From positions 62,001-126,000 of the forward strand of contig CAWERW010000002.1 of the NCBI GenBank assembly GCA_963811595.1: 64,000 bases of DNA, in the 5' to 3' direction. Both the position numbers and the translations under genes were made by a program. Below are positions 40,501 to 48,823 of the stretch, piece after piece. Numbering within the stretch: the stretch's first letter is position 1; every line of letters begins with the position of its first letter. Below the pieces are notes generated by a model. That model was not told the DNA's origin and made no database searches. It saw only the letters and a program-made list of their open reading frames with translations. The DNA is from DASQFQ01 sp963811595. Lineage in GTDB: Bacteria; Actinomycetota; Thermoleophilia; Solirubrobacterales; Solirubrobacteraceae.

Positions 40501-41820
40501 GCCATCAGGAGACCAAGACCGTCGGGATCGTCGGACTCGGCTACGTGGGCCTTCCGCTCGCGGTCGAGTTCGCCGAGGCCGGCCAGCGCGTCATCTGCGT
40601 CGACGTCAACGTCGGGCGGGTCGCCCAGATCCGGCGCGGCGAGTCCTACATCGAGGACGTGCCGAGCGAGCGCCTGCAGGCGGTCGGAGCTCGGATCGAG
40701 GCCACCACGCGCGTCTCGCGCCTCGCGCTCGCCGACGCGATCATCGTCTGCGTCCCCACCCCGCTCACGGCCAATCGCGAGCCCGACCTCGGGCCGCTGA
40801 CCGCCGCCGCCGGCGCGCTGTCGGACGTCGTGCAGGCCGGTCAGCTGATCGTGCTCGAGTCGACGACGTACCCGGGGACCACGCGCGAGCGCGTGATGCC
40901 GCTGCTCGAGGAGACCGGTCTGATCGCCGGCCGCGACTTCCACGTCGCGTTCTCACCCGAGCGGGTCGATCCCGGCCGCACGGACCACACGCTGCGCACG
41001 ACCCCGAAGATCATCGGCGGCCTCACGCCGGCCTGCCGCGCTCGCGCGGAGGAGCTGTACGGGCTCGTCTGCGATCAGCTCGTGCCGGTCTCCACCCTCG
41101 AGGTGGCGGAGATGTCGAAGCTGCTCGAGAACATCTTCCGCTCGGTGAACATCGCCCTGGTCAACGAGCTGGGGATGCTCGCCGACCGCATGGCGATCGA
41201 CATCTGGGAGGTCGTCGACGCCGCGTCGACCAAGCCGTTCGGCTTCATGCGCTTCGAGCCCGGGCCGGGCATGGGCGGGCACTGCCTGCCCGTCGATCCC
41301 TTCTACCTGAGCTGGAAGGCGCGCGAGCTGGACTTCGCCACCGAGTTCATCGAGCTCGCGGGCAAGGTCAACCAGCAGATGCCGCACTACTGCGTGCAGA
41401 AGGTGGAGCGCGCGCTCAACGACATGGGCAGGCCGACGCGCGGCTCGAAGGTCGCCGTGCTGGGCGTCTCGTACAAGCCGGGCGTCGGCGACATCCGCGA
41501 GTCGCCCGCGCTGAAGATCGTCTCGCGCCTGCAGGAGCTGGGCGCCGACGTCGTCTACCACGACCCGCACGTGCCGGACCTGCCGTCCCACGGCCTGTCC
41601 AGCGTCGCGCTCGAGACGGCGACGGCCAACGCGGACATCGCCGTGATCGTCACCGCCCATCCCGAGGTCGACCACATGGCGGTCGCCCAGTCGCGTTCAG
41701 GTCGTCGACCTGCGCGGCGTGACGCGGCCGCCCCGCGTCGGCCGGCAGCGGGAGGTCACGCGCTTCGATCGCGCGGCCGTCCCCGCCCCGGCCTCCATCT
41801 TCGACCGCAAGGCCGCGTAG
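40497..41820 (+). CDS. UDP-sugar 6-dehydrogenase (WecC/TviB-type), frameshifted near the 3' end
   Basis: A nucleotide-sugar dehydrogenase that oxidises UDP-GlcNAc, UDP-ManNAc or UDP-glucose to the uronate using 2 NAD+. GIVGLGYVGLPLAVEFAEAG is the NAD site, ESTTYPGTTRE follows, and the catalytic Cys is in GMGGHCLPVDPFYLSWK. The reading frame is lost near 41696: after VAQSR the 0 frame runs on into the next gene, while the +1 frame reads QVVDLRGVTRPPRVGRQREV and stops at 41820. The 1,324-base span is one over a multiple of three; removing one base gives a 440-residue protein of normal length. The apparent fusion with the downstream regulator is therefore not real. Confidence 0.85.
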
Positions 41821-41828
41821 GAGATCCC

Positions 41829-42458
41829 ATGCAGCGACTACTGATCATCGCCGACCACTCGTTCGTGGTCCAGTCGATCCGGCTGGCCCTCCGCCAGACC
41901 GCCGGCTTCCAGGTCGTCGGGTTCGTGGACGGGCGCGTGTCGGCCAGCACCCTGCTGGCCGAGCAGGCGCCCGACGTGGTGCTCGTCGACGACATGCAGG
42001 ATCCGCACAACGCGCTCGCCCGCCTGCGCGAGGTGAACGCCGAGCTGCCGAACGCGCGCTGCCTGCTGCTCACGCTCCGGATGGACCCGGAGTGGCTGGA
42101 GGACGCGTTCGAGGCCGGCGCCGAGTCGGTGATCTCGAAGACGGTGCACCCGGTCGCGCTCGGCACGCTCCTGCGCGAGATCACCCACGGCAACGTCGTC
42201 CACCGCTTCCGCGCCAAGCGGGCTGAGATGCGGGCCGAGGACTGCCCGCTGACCGCTCGCGAGCTGGAGATCCTGCGGCTCGTCGCCGAGGGCCAGACCA
42301 ACGGCAGCATCGCGCGGGAGCTGTGGGTGACCGAGCAGACGGTGAAGTTCCACCTCTCCAACACGTACCGCAAGCTCGGCGTGGCGAACCGCACCGAGGC
42401 GACCCGCTACGCCTACACGCACGACCTGGTGATCCCCAGTGAGCGCATCGCGGCCTGA
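41829..42458 (+). CDS. LuxR/NarL-type response regulator inside the polysaccharide operon
   Basis: A 209-residue regulator with its own ribosome site (TAGGAGATCCC overlapping the preceding stop). The receiver has the phosphoacceptor in DVVLVDDMQD and the Lys in SVISKTV, but the N-terminal acidic cluster reads IIADHSFV, one acid short of the usual DDH, and the MPxxDG loop is missing. The LuxR-type HTH is LTARELEILRLVAEGQTNGS followed by TEQTVKFHLSNTYRKLGVAN. It overlaps the sugar transferase gene by 20 bases. A regulator this deep in a polysaccharide operon suggests feedback control of the locus. Confidence 0.85.
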   Translation: MQRLLIIADHSFVVQSIRLALRQTAGFQVVGFVDGRVSASTLLAEQAPDVVLVDDMQDPHNALARLREVNAELPNARCLLLTLRMDPEWLEDAFEAGAESVISKTVHPVALGTLLREITHGNVVHRFRAKRAEMRAEDCPLTARELEILRLVAEGQTNGSIARELWVTEQTVKFHLSNTYRKLGVANRTEATRYAYTHDLVIPSERIAA

Positions 42459-43948
42459 GCCCGCGCTGAGCACGACCGTCGCGGCGCCGCCGCTGCGTCT
42501 CGCGCCACCGCCGGCTGCCGACGGCGCGCCCGCGCAGAAGCGCGGGCGGCTCCGGCGCGGCCGCGTGCGCGCGCTGCTCGCGGCGGACACGCTCGCGATC
42601 GGCGTCTCGCTGCTCGCGACGTACCTGTGCGCCGAGCAGATCGGCCCGCCGGCCGTCATCGCGCCGGGCTGGCTGATCGCGCTGCTCGTGCCGCTCGCCG
42701 CGCTGGGGTGGCTCGCGATCTTCGCCGTCTACCGCCTCTACGAGGGCGAGAGCCGCGCGATCGCCCCGAACTCGTTCGACGAGGTCGGGCCACTGCTGAG
42801 CGCGCTGCTCGCCGGCTCGCTGATCTACCTGATCGCGGGCCAGGGCGTCGAGAAGGTCAGCGAGTGGATGGTGTACTCGCCGCTCGAGGCGGCCATGTTC
42901 CTCTGCTTCGCGGTCGTGCTCGTCCCGTCGCTCCGCGGCGTCGTCCGCACCTGGCTGCTGCCCGCGGTCATGCGGCCGCGGCGCACGCTGATCGTCGGCG
43001 CCGGCTCGGTCGGCCGGCTGCTGCGCCGCAAGATCGAGGCGCATCCCGAGTACGGCCTCGAGCTCGTCGGCTTCGTCGACGACGGCAGCGAGCCCGGTGA
43101 GGAGCTGCTCGGCCACACCGACGACCTCACCCGGATCGTCGACCAGCTCGAGATCGACTGGGTCGTGATCGCCGCCACCGGCTCCGCCTACGAGCAGACG
43201 CTGGACCGCGTGCGCGCCGTCCGCCGCCCGGACGTCCACCTCTCGATCGTCCCCAACTACTTCGAGCTGTTCGCGTCCAACGCGACGATCGAGGACCTCG
43301 AGGGCATGCCGGTCGTGAGCCTCCCGCCGATGCGCTTCTCCCGCAGCGTGCGCGCGGTCAAGCGCACCGTTGACATCACCGCGTCGGCCGCCGGCCTCAT
43401 CGTGCTGGCGCCGCTGCTGGCCGCGGTCGCCGCGCTGATCAAGCTCGACTCGCGCGGGCCCGTGTTCTTCCGCCAGCCCCGCGAGGGCCGCGGCGGGCGC
43501 CAGTTCCGACATCGTCAAGTTCCGCACCATGGTCGACGGGGCCGAGGCGCGCCGCTTCGAGCTCGCCCAGCTCAACGACATGGAGGACGGCGGGCCGCTC
43601 TTCAAGATCAAGGAGGACCCGCGCGTGACCCGCGTCGGGCGCTTCCTGCGCAAGTCGAGCATCGACGAGCTTCCGCAGCTGTGGAACGTGCTGCGCGGCG
43701 AGATGAGCCTCGTCGGGCCGCGCCCGTTCGTCGTGCACGAGTCCGAGCAGATCACCGGCTGGGCCGGCCGCCGGCTCGAGACAACCCCGGGCATCACGGG
43801 GCTGTGGCAGGTGCTCGGGCGCAACGACATCCCGTTCGACGAGATGGTGAAGCTCGACTACATCTACGTCACGAACTGGTCGCTCTGGTGGGACGTCAAG
43901 ATCCTCGTCCAGACGCTGCCGGTCGTGTTCGCGAGGAGGGGGTACTGA
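42439..43948 (+). CDS. Polyprenyl-phosphate sugar-1-phosphate transferase (WcaJ-like), frameshifted
   Basis: The initiating transferase that loads a sugar phosphate onto undecaprenyl phosphate at the membrane. The N-terminal part has about four helices and a CoA-binding-like Rossmann domain (RTLIVGAGSVGRLLRRKIEA). The C-terminal bacterial sugar transferase domain starts KRTVDITASAAGL and continues FDIVKFRTMVDGAEAR, SSIDELPQLWNVLRGEMSLV and GPRPFV, which hold the catalytic and binding residues. The frame breaks at about 43506: removing one C from TTCC joins GGRQF to DIVKFRTM. The 1,510-base span is one over a multiple of three; the corrected protein has 502 residues. The GTG start overlaps the regulator. 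Confidence 0.86.
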
Positions 43949-44706
43949 TGGGCGTCAACCTCTTCGTCGTCCCGGCCTACAACGAGGAGGCCAACGTCCC
44001 GCGGCTGCTCAGCGACCTCGAGTCGCGGCCCGAGCTGTGGCGCGACGGCGGCCGGCTCCTGCTGGTGGACGACGGCTCCGCGGACGCGACGGCCGACGTC
44101 GCCGAGGCCCACGCCGGCGAGCTGCCGGTCGAGGTCCTGCGCCAGGTCCCCAACCAGGGTCCCGGGCGCGCGTTCGACCGCGGCTTCCGCCGTGCGCTCG
44201 AGCTCGCCGGCGAGGACGACCTGATCGTCACGCTCGAGGCCGACACGACGAGCGACCTCGACGCGCTCGACGCGATGGTCGCCCGCGCCCGCTCCGGCGC
44301 GGACGTCGTGCTCGCGTCAGTGCACTCGGGCGGCGAGCTGATCAACGTCGGCCGCCGGCGCCGCTTCCTCTCTCACGCCGCCGCGTACGCGATCCGCCAG
44401 AGCGTCGGGCCTCGACGCGCGCACCGTCTCGTCGTTCTTTCGCGTCTATCGCGCGGAGTCGCTGCGCGCCGCCTACCGCCGGCACGGCGACGGTCTGATC
44501 CGCGAGCCGGGCTTCGCCTGCAAGGCCGAGATCCTAATGAAGCTGACCGGCCTCTCCGCGCGGGTCGAGGAGGTGCCCGTCAACCTCGACGCGTCGCGCC
44601 GCCTCGGCGAGAGCAAGCTACGCGTCCTTCCCACCGTCGCCGGCTACACGCGGCTGATGTCGCGCCAGGTCGCCCGAGGGCGGCTGGCAAGCGCGCCGCG
44701 GCATGA
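43948..44706 (+). CDS. GT2 glycosyltransferase (DPM1-like), with apparent frameshifts
   Basis: A GT-A fold transferase beginning MGVNLFVVPAYNEEANVPRL, with the DDGSADAT donor site and a D-x-D-like EADTTSDLDALDAM. The frame is lost at about 44410: one extra C in GGGCCTCGAC, after which the +1 frame continues GLDARTVSSFFRVYRAESL and CKAEILMKLTGLSARVEEVP, which is normal for this family. A stop in the original frame (44704-44706) overlaps the next ATG, while the shifted frame runs on to 44926, so a second compensating indel near 44660-44690 is likely; the 759-base span then fits 252 residues. It probably makes a polyprenyl-linked sugar for the GT at 46022. Confidence 0.78.
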   Translation: MGVNLFVVPAYNEEANVPRLLSDLESRPELWRDGGRLLLVDDGSADATADVAEAHAGELPVEVLRQVPNQGPGRAFDRGFRRALELAGEDDLIVTLEADTTSDLDALDAMVARARSGADVVLASVHSGGELINVGRRRRFLSHAAAYAIRQSVGPRRAHRLVVLSRLSRGVAARRLPPARRRSDPRAGLRLQGRDPNEADRPLRAGRGGARQPRRVAPPRREQATRPSHRRRLHAADVAPGRPRAAGKRAAA

Positions 44707-46025
44707 GCGTCGGCATCATCGGCGGCGGCCTGCTGGGGCTGACCACGGCGTACCGCCTGGTCCAGGCCGGCGTGCCCGTGACGATCTACGAGTCCTCGGG
44801 CGAGCTCGGCGGCCTCGCCGGCTCGGTCGAGTTCGACGGCCACCGCATCGACCGCTACTACCACGTGGTGCTGCCGACGGACGACCGCGTCCGCGGGCTC
44901 GCCGCCGAGCTCGGGCTGGGCGATGACGACTTCCGCTTCCGCCACACGCGGGCGGGCTTCTTCCACGCCGGCCGGCTGACGTCGATGTCCTCGGCGAAGG
45001 AGCTGATGACGTTCCCGCTGGCGCGCATGCAGGACCGCGTGCGGCTCGGCGCGTTCGTCGCGCGCTGCCAGATGAAGTCCGGCTACGACGAGCTCGAGCA
45101 CACGCCGCTGGAGGACTGGCTGCGCGAGACCTGCGGCCGGCGCCTGTGGGACGACCTCTGGCGCCCGCTGCTGGACTCGAAGTTCGACGGCACGTTCGAC
45201 GACCTGCCCGCCACGTACCTGTGGGCGCGCACGCGCCGCATGTCGAGCACGCGCGACGCCTCGTCGCGCGAGGTCATGGGCACGATCCAGGGCGGCTACC
45301 AGCGGCTCGTCGACCGCCTCGCGGACGCGATCCGCGCGCACGGCGGCGAGATCCACCTGCGGACGCCGGTGCGCTACGTGCCGTCCTCGGGCGGTCGCGC
45401 CCTCGGCGTCGTCCTCGACTCGGGCTTCCGCATGCACGACTGGGTCGCCACGACCCAGCTGCGCCCACACATGCAGAACCTGCTGGCGCCCGACCTGGTC
45501 GACGCGATGGGGCCGGACCCCTGCCGCTACCTCGGCGTCGTCTGCCTGGTGGCGCGCACGCGTAAGAGCGTCAGCCCCTACTACGCGCTGAACCTCACGG
45601 ATCGGGCGGTGCCGCTCACGACCGTGGTCGAGACGACGCACGTCGTCGATCCCGAGAGCGTCGGCGGCACGCTGCTCTACATCCCGAAGTACGTCAACCC
45701 GGACTCGCCCGAGCTCGACCGCTCGTCGAGCGAGATCCGCCGCGACTACCTCGCGCAGGCCCAGCGGATCCTGCCCTCGCTCGAGTCCCGCGACGTGCTC
45801 GGCATGCAGGTGGCGCGGGCCCGCTTCGCGGAGCCGGTGCACGTGATCGGCGGCGAGCGCGGGCTGTCGCTCTTCCCCGCCCCCGGGCTCGCCACCGCGT
45901 CCTCCGCGCACGTATACCCGGAGCTGGTGAACGGCCAGGCGGTCCTCGGCGTCGCCGAGCGCCTCGTCGAGGGCCTGCTCGAGCGCGTGGTGACCGAGCC
46001 GGCCTACCAGCTGAGAGCGGCATGA
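44703..46025 (+). CDS. FAD-dependent protoporphyrinogen-oxidase-like oxidoreductase
   Basis: A 440-residue flavoprotein of the amine-oxidase/NAD(P)-binding superfamily. The FAD site is VGIIGGGLLGLTTAYRLVQA followed by IYESSGELGGLAGSVEF. The catalytic fold continues to a C-terminal ATASSAHVYPELVNGQAV. Such proteins often occur in polysaccharide and lipid-linked sugar loci, annotated as protoporphyrinogen oxidase-like or UDP-galactopyranose-mutase-like, with unproven substrates. UDP-galactopyranose mutase motifs are not clear. The ATG overlaps the stop of the GT2 gene (ATGA), and its own stop overlaps the next start. Confidence 0.8.
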   Translation: MSVGIIGGGLLGLTTAYRLVQAGVPVTIYESSGELGGLAGSVEFDGHRIDRYYHVVLPTDDRVRGLAAELGLGDDDFRFRHTRAGFFHAGRLTSMSSAKELMTFPLARMQDRVRLGAFVARCQMKSGYDELEHTPLEDWLRETCGRRLWDDLWRPLLDSKFDGTFDDLPATYLWARTRRMSSTRDASSREVMGTIQGGYQRLVDRLADAIRAHGGEIHLRTPVRYVPSSGGRALGVVLDSGFRMHDWVATTQLRPHMQNLLAPDLVDAMGPDPCRYLGVVCLVARTRKSVSPYYALNLTDRAVPLTTVVETTHVVDPESVGGTLLYIPKYVNPDSPELDRSSSEIRRDYLAQAQRILPSLESRDVLGMQVARARFAEPVHVIGGERGLSLFPAPGLATASSAHVYPELVNGQAVLGVAERLVEGLLERVVTEPAYQLRAA

Positions 46026-47812
46026 CCGGTCTCGCCGCTCCGCGCGTGCTCACCGGAGCGCGGTCGCTCCCCGCCCACGTCGCGGCGCCCGTCGCGCTCG
46101 CCCTGTGGTGCGTGCTGCTGCTCGCCGCCGGCTGGCTGACGTGGGGCGACCTGCGCGGCGACACCGGCTACGACCAGGTCGCCGCAGCCCGCGTCGCCGC
46201 CGGGGACCTCCCCTACGCCGACTTCGTGTACTTCTACGGCCCGCTCGTGCCGCTGCTGCTCGGCGGCGTCTACTCGGCCACCGGCACCGCGATGGGCCCG
46301 GCGATCGTGCTCGGGCTCGCGCTCGCGCTGCTCGCCGTCGGGCTCACCTACCGGCTGGCGTGCCTGATCGCGCCCCCGGCGACGGCCGCCGTGGCGGCCG
46401 GGCTGGTGGCGACCGTCGCGCTGATGGCGACGAACAACTCCTACGTCCTGGCGCACACGATCGCGTCGCCGCTGGCGACGGTGCTCGTGCTCGCGGCGCT
46501 GCTGTGGCTGGCGCGCTGGCGCCGCACGCCGACGACCGCTACGGCGGTCGCCGCCGGCGCCTGTGTCGGTTTCGCCGCCCTCGCGCGCGCCGACGTCGGC
46601 GCCGCGCTCCTGCTCGCGCTCGCGCTGTGGCTCGCGTTCCTGACCTGGGCCGCCGACGACCGGCGCGCCGCCCTGCGCGGCGCCGGCCTCGTGCTCGGCG
46701 TCGCGGTGGCCGTGCCGCTCGCCGGCTACGGCGCACTGCTGACCCAGGTCTCCCTCGGCGACCTGCTGTTCGAGAACCTCTACCCCCGCGACCAGGTCGC
46801 GGCCGCGGTCGACGCCTCGATCCGCGCCGGCGCGCCGCTCACCGTCGCGAGCTTCGCCGAGCTCGCCGCCCGCACCCTCGCCTACGCGGCGCTGTGCGGC
46901 GGGCTCCTGCTGGCCGCGGCCGCGCTCGCCCGCGGCGGGCGCGTCCGTCAGGCCGCGTGGGCCCTGCTCGTCGTCGGCGCGATCGCCGCGGTCGGGCTGG
47001 CGCTCACGCATCCCGCCAGCTTCCGGTCACGCATGGCCGACCTCTACGGTTTCGTGCCCGTCGCCGCGTGGCTCGCGCTCGCAGCGCTCGTCTGGACGTA
47101 CCGCCGGCGGCTCGCGGCGATGCCGGCCGAGGCCGAGGTCGGCGTGCTCGGCACGCTCTTCCTCGCCGGCTCGGCGCTCGGGGTCTACGCGATGTTCACG
47201 CCCTACCCGGACACGGGCAACGCCCCGTACCTTTGGCCGTTCGCCGCGCTGCTGATGGTGTGGCTGCACACCCGTGTCCTCGCCCGCGGGCCGCGCGCCA
47301 CTACGACGCGCAACCTCGGCATCGCGTGGCTCGCCTTCCTAGCCCTCGTGGGTGGCTCCGTGGTTGCGAGCGACGCGCGCGGGAAGTCCGTGACGGTCTC
47401 GGGCCCGGGCGGCGAGCTCCGCACCGGCCTCAGCGAGGGCGCCGCGTTCCAGGGCACGCTCGATGCGATCGCCCGCGAGACGCGCCCCGGCGACCCGATT
47501 CTGCTGGCGCCGCAGCTCAGCGGCCTCTACATCCTCGCCGAGCGCCGCAGCCCGCTGGCGCAGCTGACGCTGCTGCCCGGCGCGCTGCCGACGCCCGGCG
47601 ACGAGAGGCGCGCGATCGCGCACCTGCACGACGTGCGGCTCGCGGTCACCGACCGCACACCGCTGACGCTCTACGGGAGCGGCCCTTTCGGCACCGGCTA
47701 CGACCGGGTCCTCGGGAACTGGCTGCGACGCGACTTCACGCTCGCCCAGACCATCCGCGGCGAAGGCGACACACCTCGAACGCTCGACATCTGGACAAGG
47801 AGAGTTCCATGA
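46022..47812 (+). CDS. Multi-spanning glycosyltransferase (PMT/GT39-GT83-like)
   Basis: A 596-residue membrane protein with about ten to twelve helices. The first outside loop carries the acidic motif DTGYDQVAAARVAAGDLPY followed by ADFVYFYGPL, typical of GT-C enzymes that use polyprenyl-phosphate sugars outside the membrane. A long soluble C-terminal domain (about 150 residues, starting around LVGGSVVASDARG) follows the last helix. It could glycosylate a surface protein or polysaccharide. It is coupled at both ends by 4-base overlaps (46022-46025 and 47809-47812). Confidence 0.78.
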   Translation: MTGLAAPRVLTGARSLPAHVAAPVALALWCVLLLAAGWLTWGDLRGDTGYDQVAAARVAAGDLPYADFVYFYGPLVPLLLGGVYSATGTAMGPAIVLGLALALLAVGLTYRLACLIAPPATAAVAAGLVATVALMATNNSYVLAHTIASPLATVLVLAALLWLARWRRTPTTATAVAAGACVGFAALARADVGAALLLALALWLAFLTWAADDRRAALRGAGLVLGVAVAVPLAGYGALLTQVSLGDLLFENLYPRDQVAAAVDASIRAGAPLTVASFAELAARTLAYAALCGGLLLAAAALARGGRVRQAAWALLVVGAIAAVGLALTHPASFRSRMADLYGFVPVAAWLALAALVWTYRRRLAAMPAEAEVGVLGTLFLAGSALGVYAMFTPYPDTGNAPYLWPFAALLMVWLHTRVLARGPRATTTRNLGIAWLAFLALVGGSVVASDARGKSVTVSGPGGELRTGLSEGAAFQGTLDAIARETRPGDPILLAPQLSGLYILAERRSPLAQLTLLPGALPTPGDERRAIAHLHDVRLAVTDRTPLTLYGSGPFGTGYDRVLGNWLRRDFTLAQTIRGEGDTPRTLDIWTRRVP

Positions 47813-48813
47813 CCCGGCCATCGACCATCGGCATCACGGGAGCCGCAGGCTTCCTGGGCTCGCATCTGTCGGACCGCTTGCTCAGCGAAGGGCGACGCGT
47901 GCTCGCCGTCGACGACCTGTCGCATGGCTCCATCGCCAACATCGCGGGCTGCCTCAACGACCCCCGGTTCCGCTTCGTCCAGATGGACTGCCGCGACCAG
48001 CGCGCGCTCCGCCGGGCGTTCGCGGACTGCGACGCGCTCGTCCACCTCGCCGCGGAGAAGATCCCACGCTACGGCGGGGCGGTGAAGACGCTCGAGGCCA
48101 ACGTGGCAGGCGCCAACGCGGTCTACGAGACCGCGATGTCGCTCGGCACGCCGGTCACGATCGCCTCGACATCCGACGTCTACGGCAACGCGACGCCACC
48201 GTTCGCCGAGCACGAGGAGCTGACGCTCGGCCCGCCGACCACGCGCCGCTGGGCCTACGCCGTCTCGAAGCTCTACGACGAGCACCTCGCGCTCGCGCTC
48301 AAGGAGGAGCGCGGCCTGCGCGTCAAGATCCTGCGCTTCTTCGGATCCTACGGCCCGCGCAACCACCCGAGCTGGTGGGGCGGCCCGCAGGCGGCGTTCA
48401 TCGAGCGCCTGCTCGACGGCAAGCTGATGGAGATCCACGGCGACGGCCGCCAGGTGCGGACGTTCACTTACGTCGACGACACCGTCGACGGCATCGTGCG
48501 CACGGTCGACACCTCGGACGCCGAGGGCGAGATCATCAACATCGGCGGCGACGAGCCGACGACGATCGCGCGCCTCGCCCAGGAGGTCCAGACCGCGCTC
48601 GGGATGGTAGGGCCGCTGCGCGCGCGCTTCGTCCCCTACGGCGACATCGGCGGCAAGTACCAGGACGTCCGCTGCCGCATCCCGGACAACACGAAGGCGT
48701 CGCAGCTGCTCGGCCACCGGGCCACGGTCGGCCTGCAGGAGGGCCTCGTCCGCACCGTCGAGTGGCACCGGGACCGCCGGGTCGAGCTCGACGTGGTCGG
48801 CGGCGCCGCGTAG
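47809..48813 (+). CDS. NAD-dependent nucleotide-sugar epimerase/dehydratase
   Basis: A 334-residue extended short-chain dehydrogenase. The start site IGITGAAGFLGSHLSDRLL is the NAD loop. The catalytic Ser region STSDVYGNATPP and the YAVSK motif (Tyr and Lys) are intact, and HPSWWGGPQAAFIERLLDG and RTFTYVDDTVDGIVRTV follow. It probably epimerises or dehydrates a UDP- or GDP-sugar for the surface glycan. The ATG is preceded by AAGGAGAG and overlaps the previous stop. The flippase gene starts 10 bases later. Confidence 0.88.
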   Translation: MTRPSTIGITGAAGFLGSHLSDRLLSEGRRVLAVDDLSHGSIANIAGCLNDPRFRFVQMDCRDQRALRRAFADCDALVHLAAEKIPRYGGAVKTLEANVAGANAVYETAMSLGTPVTIASTSDVYGNATPPFAEHEELTLGPPTTRRWAYAVSKLYDEHLALALKEERGLRVKILRFFGSYGPRNHPSWWGGPQAAFIERLLDGKLMEIHGDGRQVRTFTYVDDTVDGIVRTVDTSDAEGEIINIGGDEPTTIARLAQEVQTALGMVGPLRARFVPYGDIGGKYQDVRCRIPDNTKASQLLGHRATVGLQEGLVRTVEWHRDRRVELDVVGGAA

Positions 48814-48823
48814 CCCCGACCCG

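Noticed and set aside
40380..42458. A long open frame fusing the UDP-sugar dehydrogenase to the LuxR-type response regulator
   Set aside because: The dehydrogenase C-terminus continues in the +1 frame and stops at 41820, just before a ribosome site and ATG for the regulator at 41829. The fusion is produced by a one-base frameshift.
42439..44706. One 755-residue protein joining the sugar-phosphate transferase and the GT2
   Set aside because: Frame loss near 43506 hides the transferase C-terminus; its stop at 43946-43948 overlaps the GT2 start. They are two genes.
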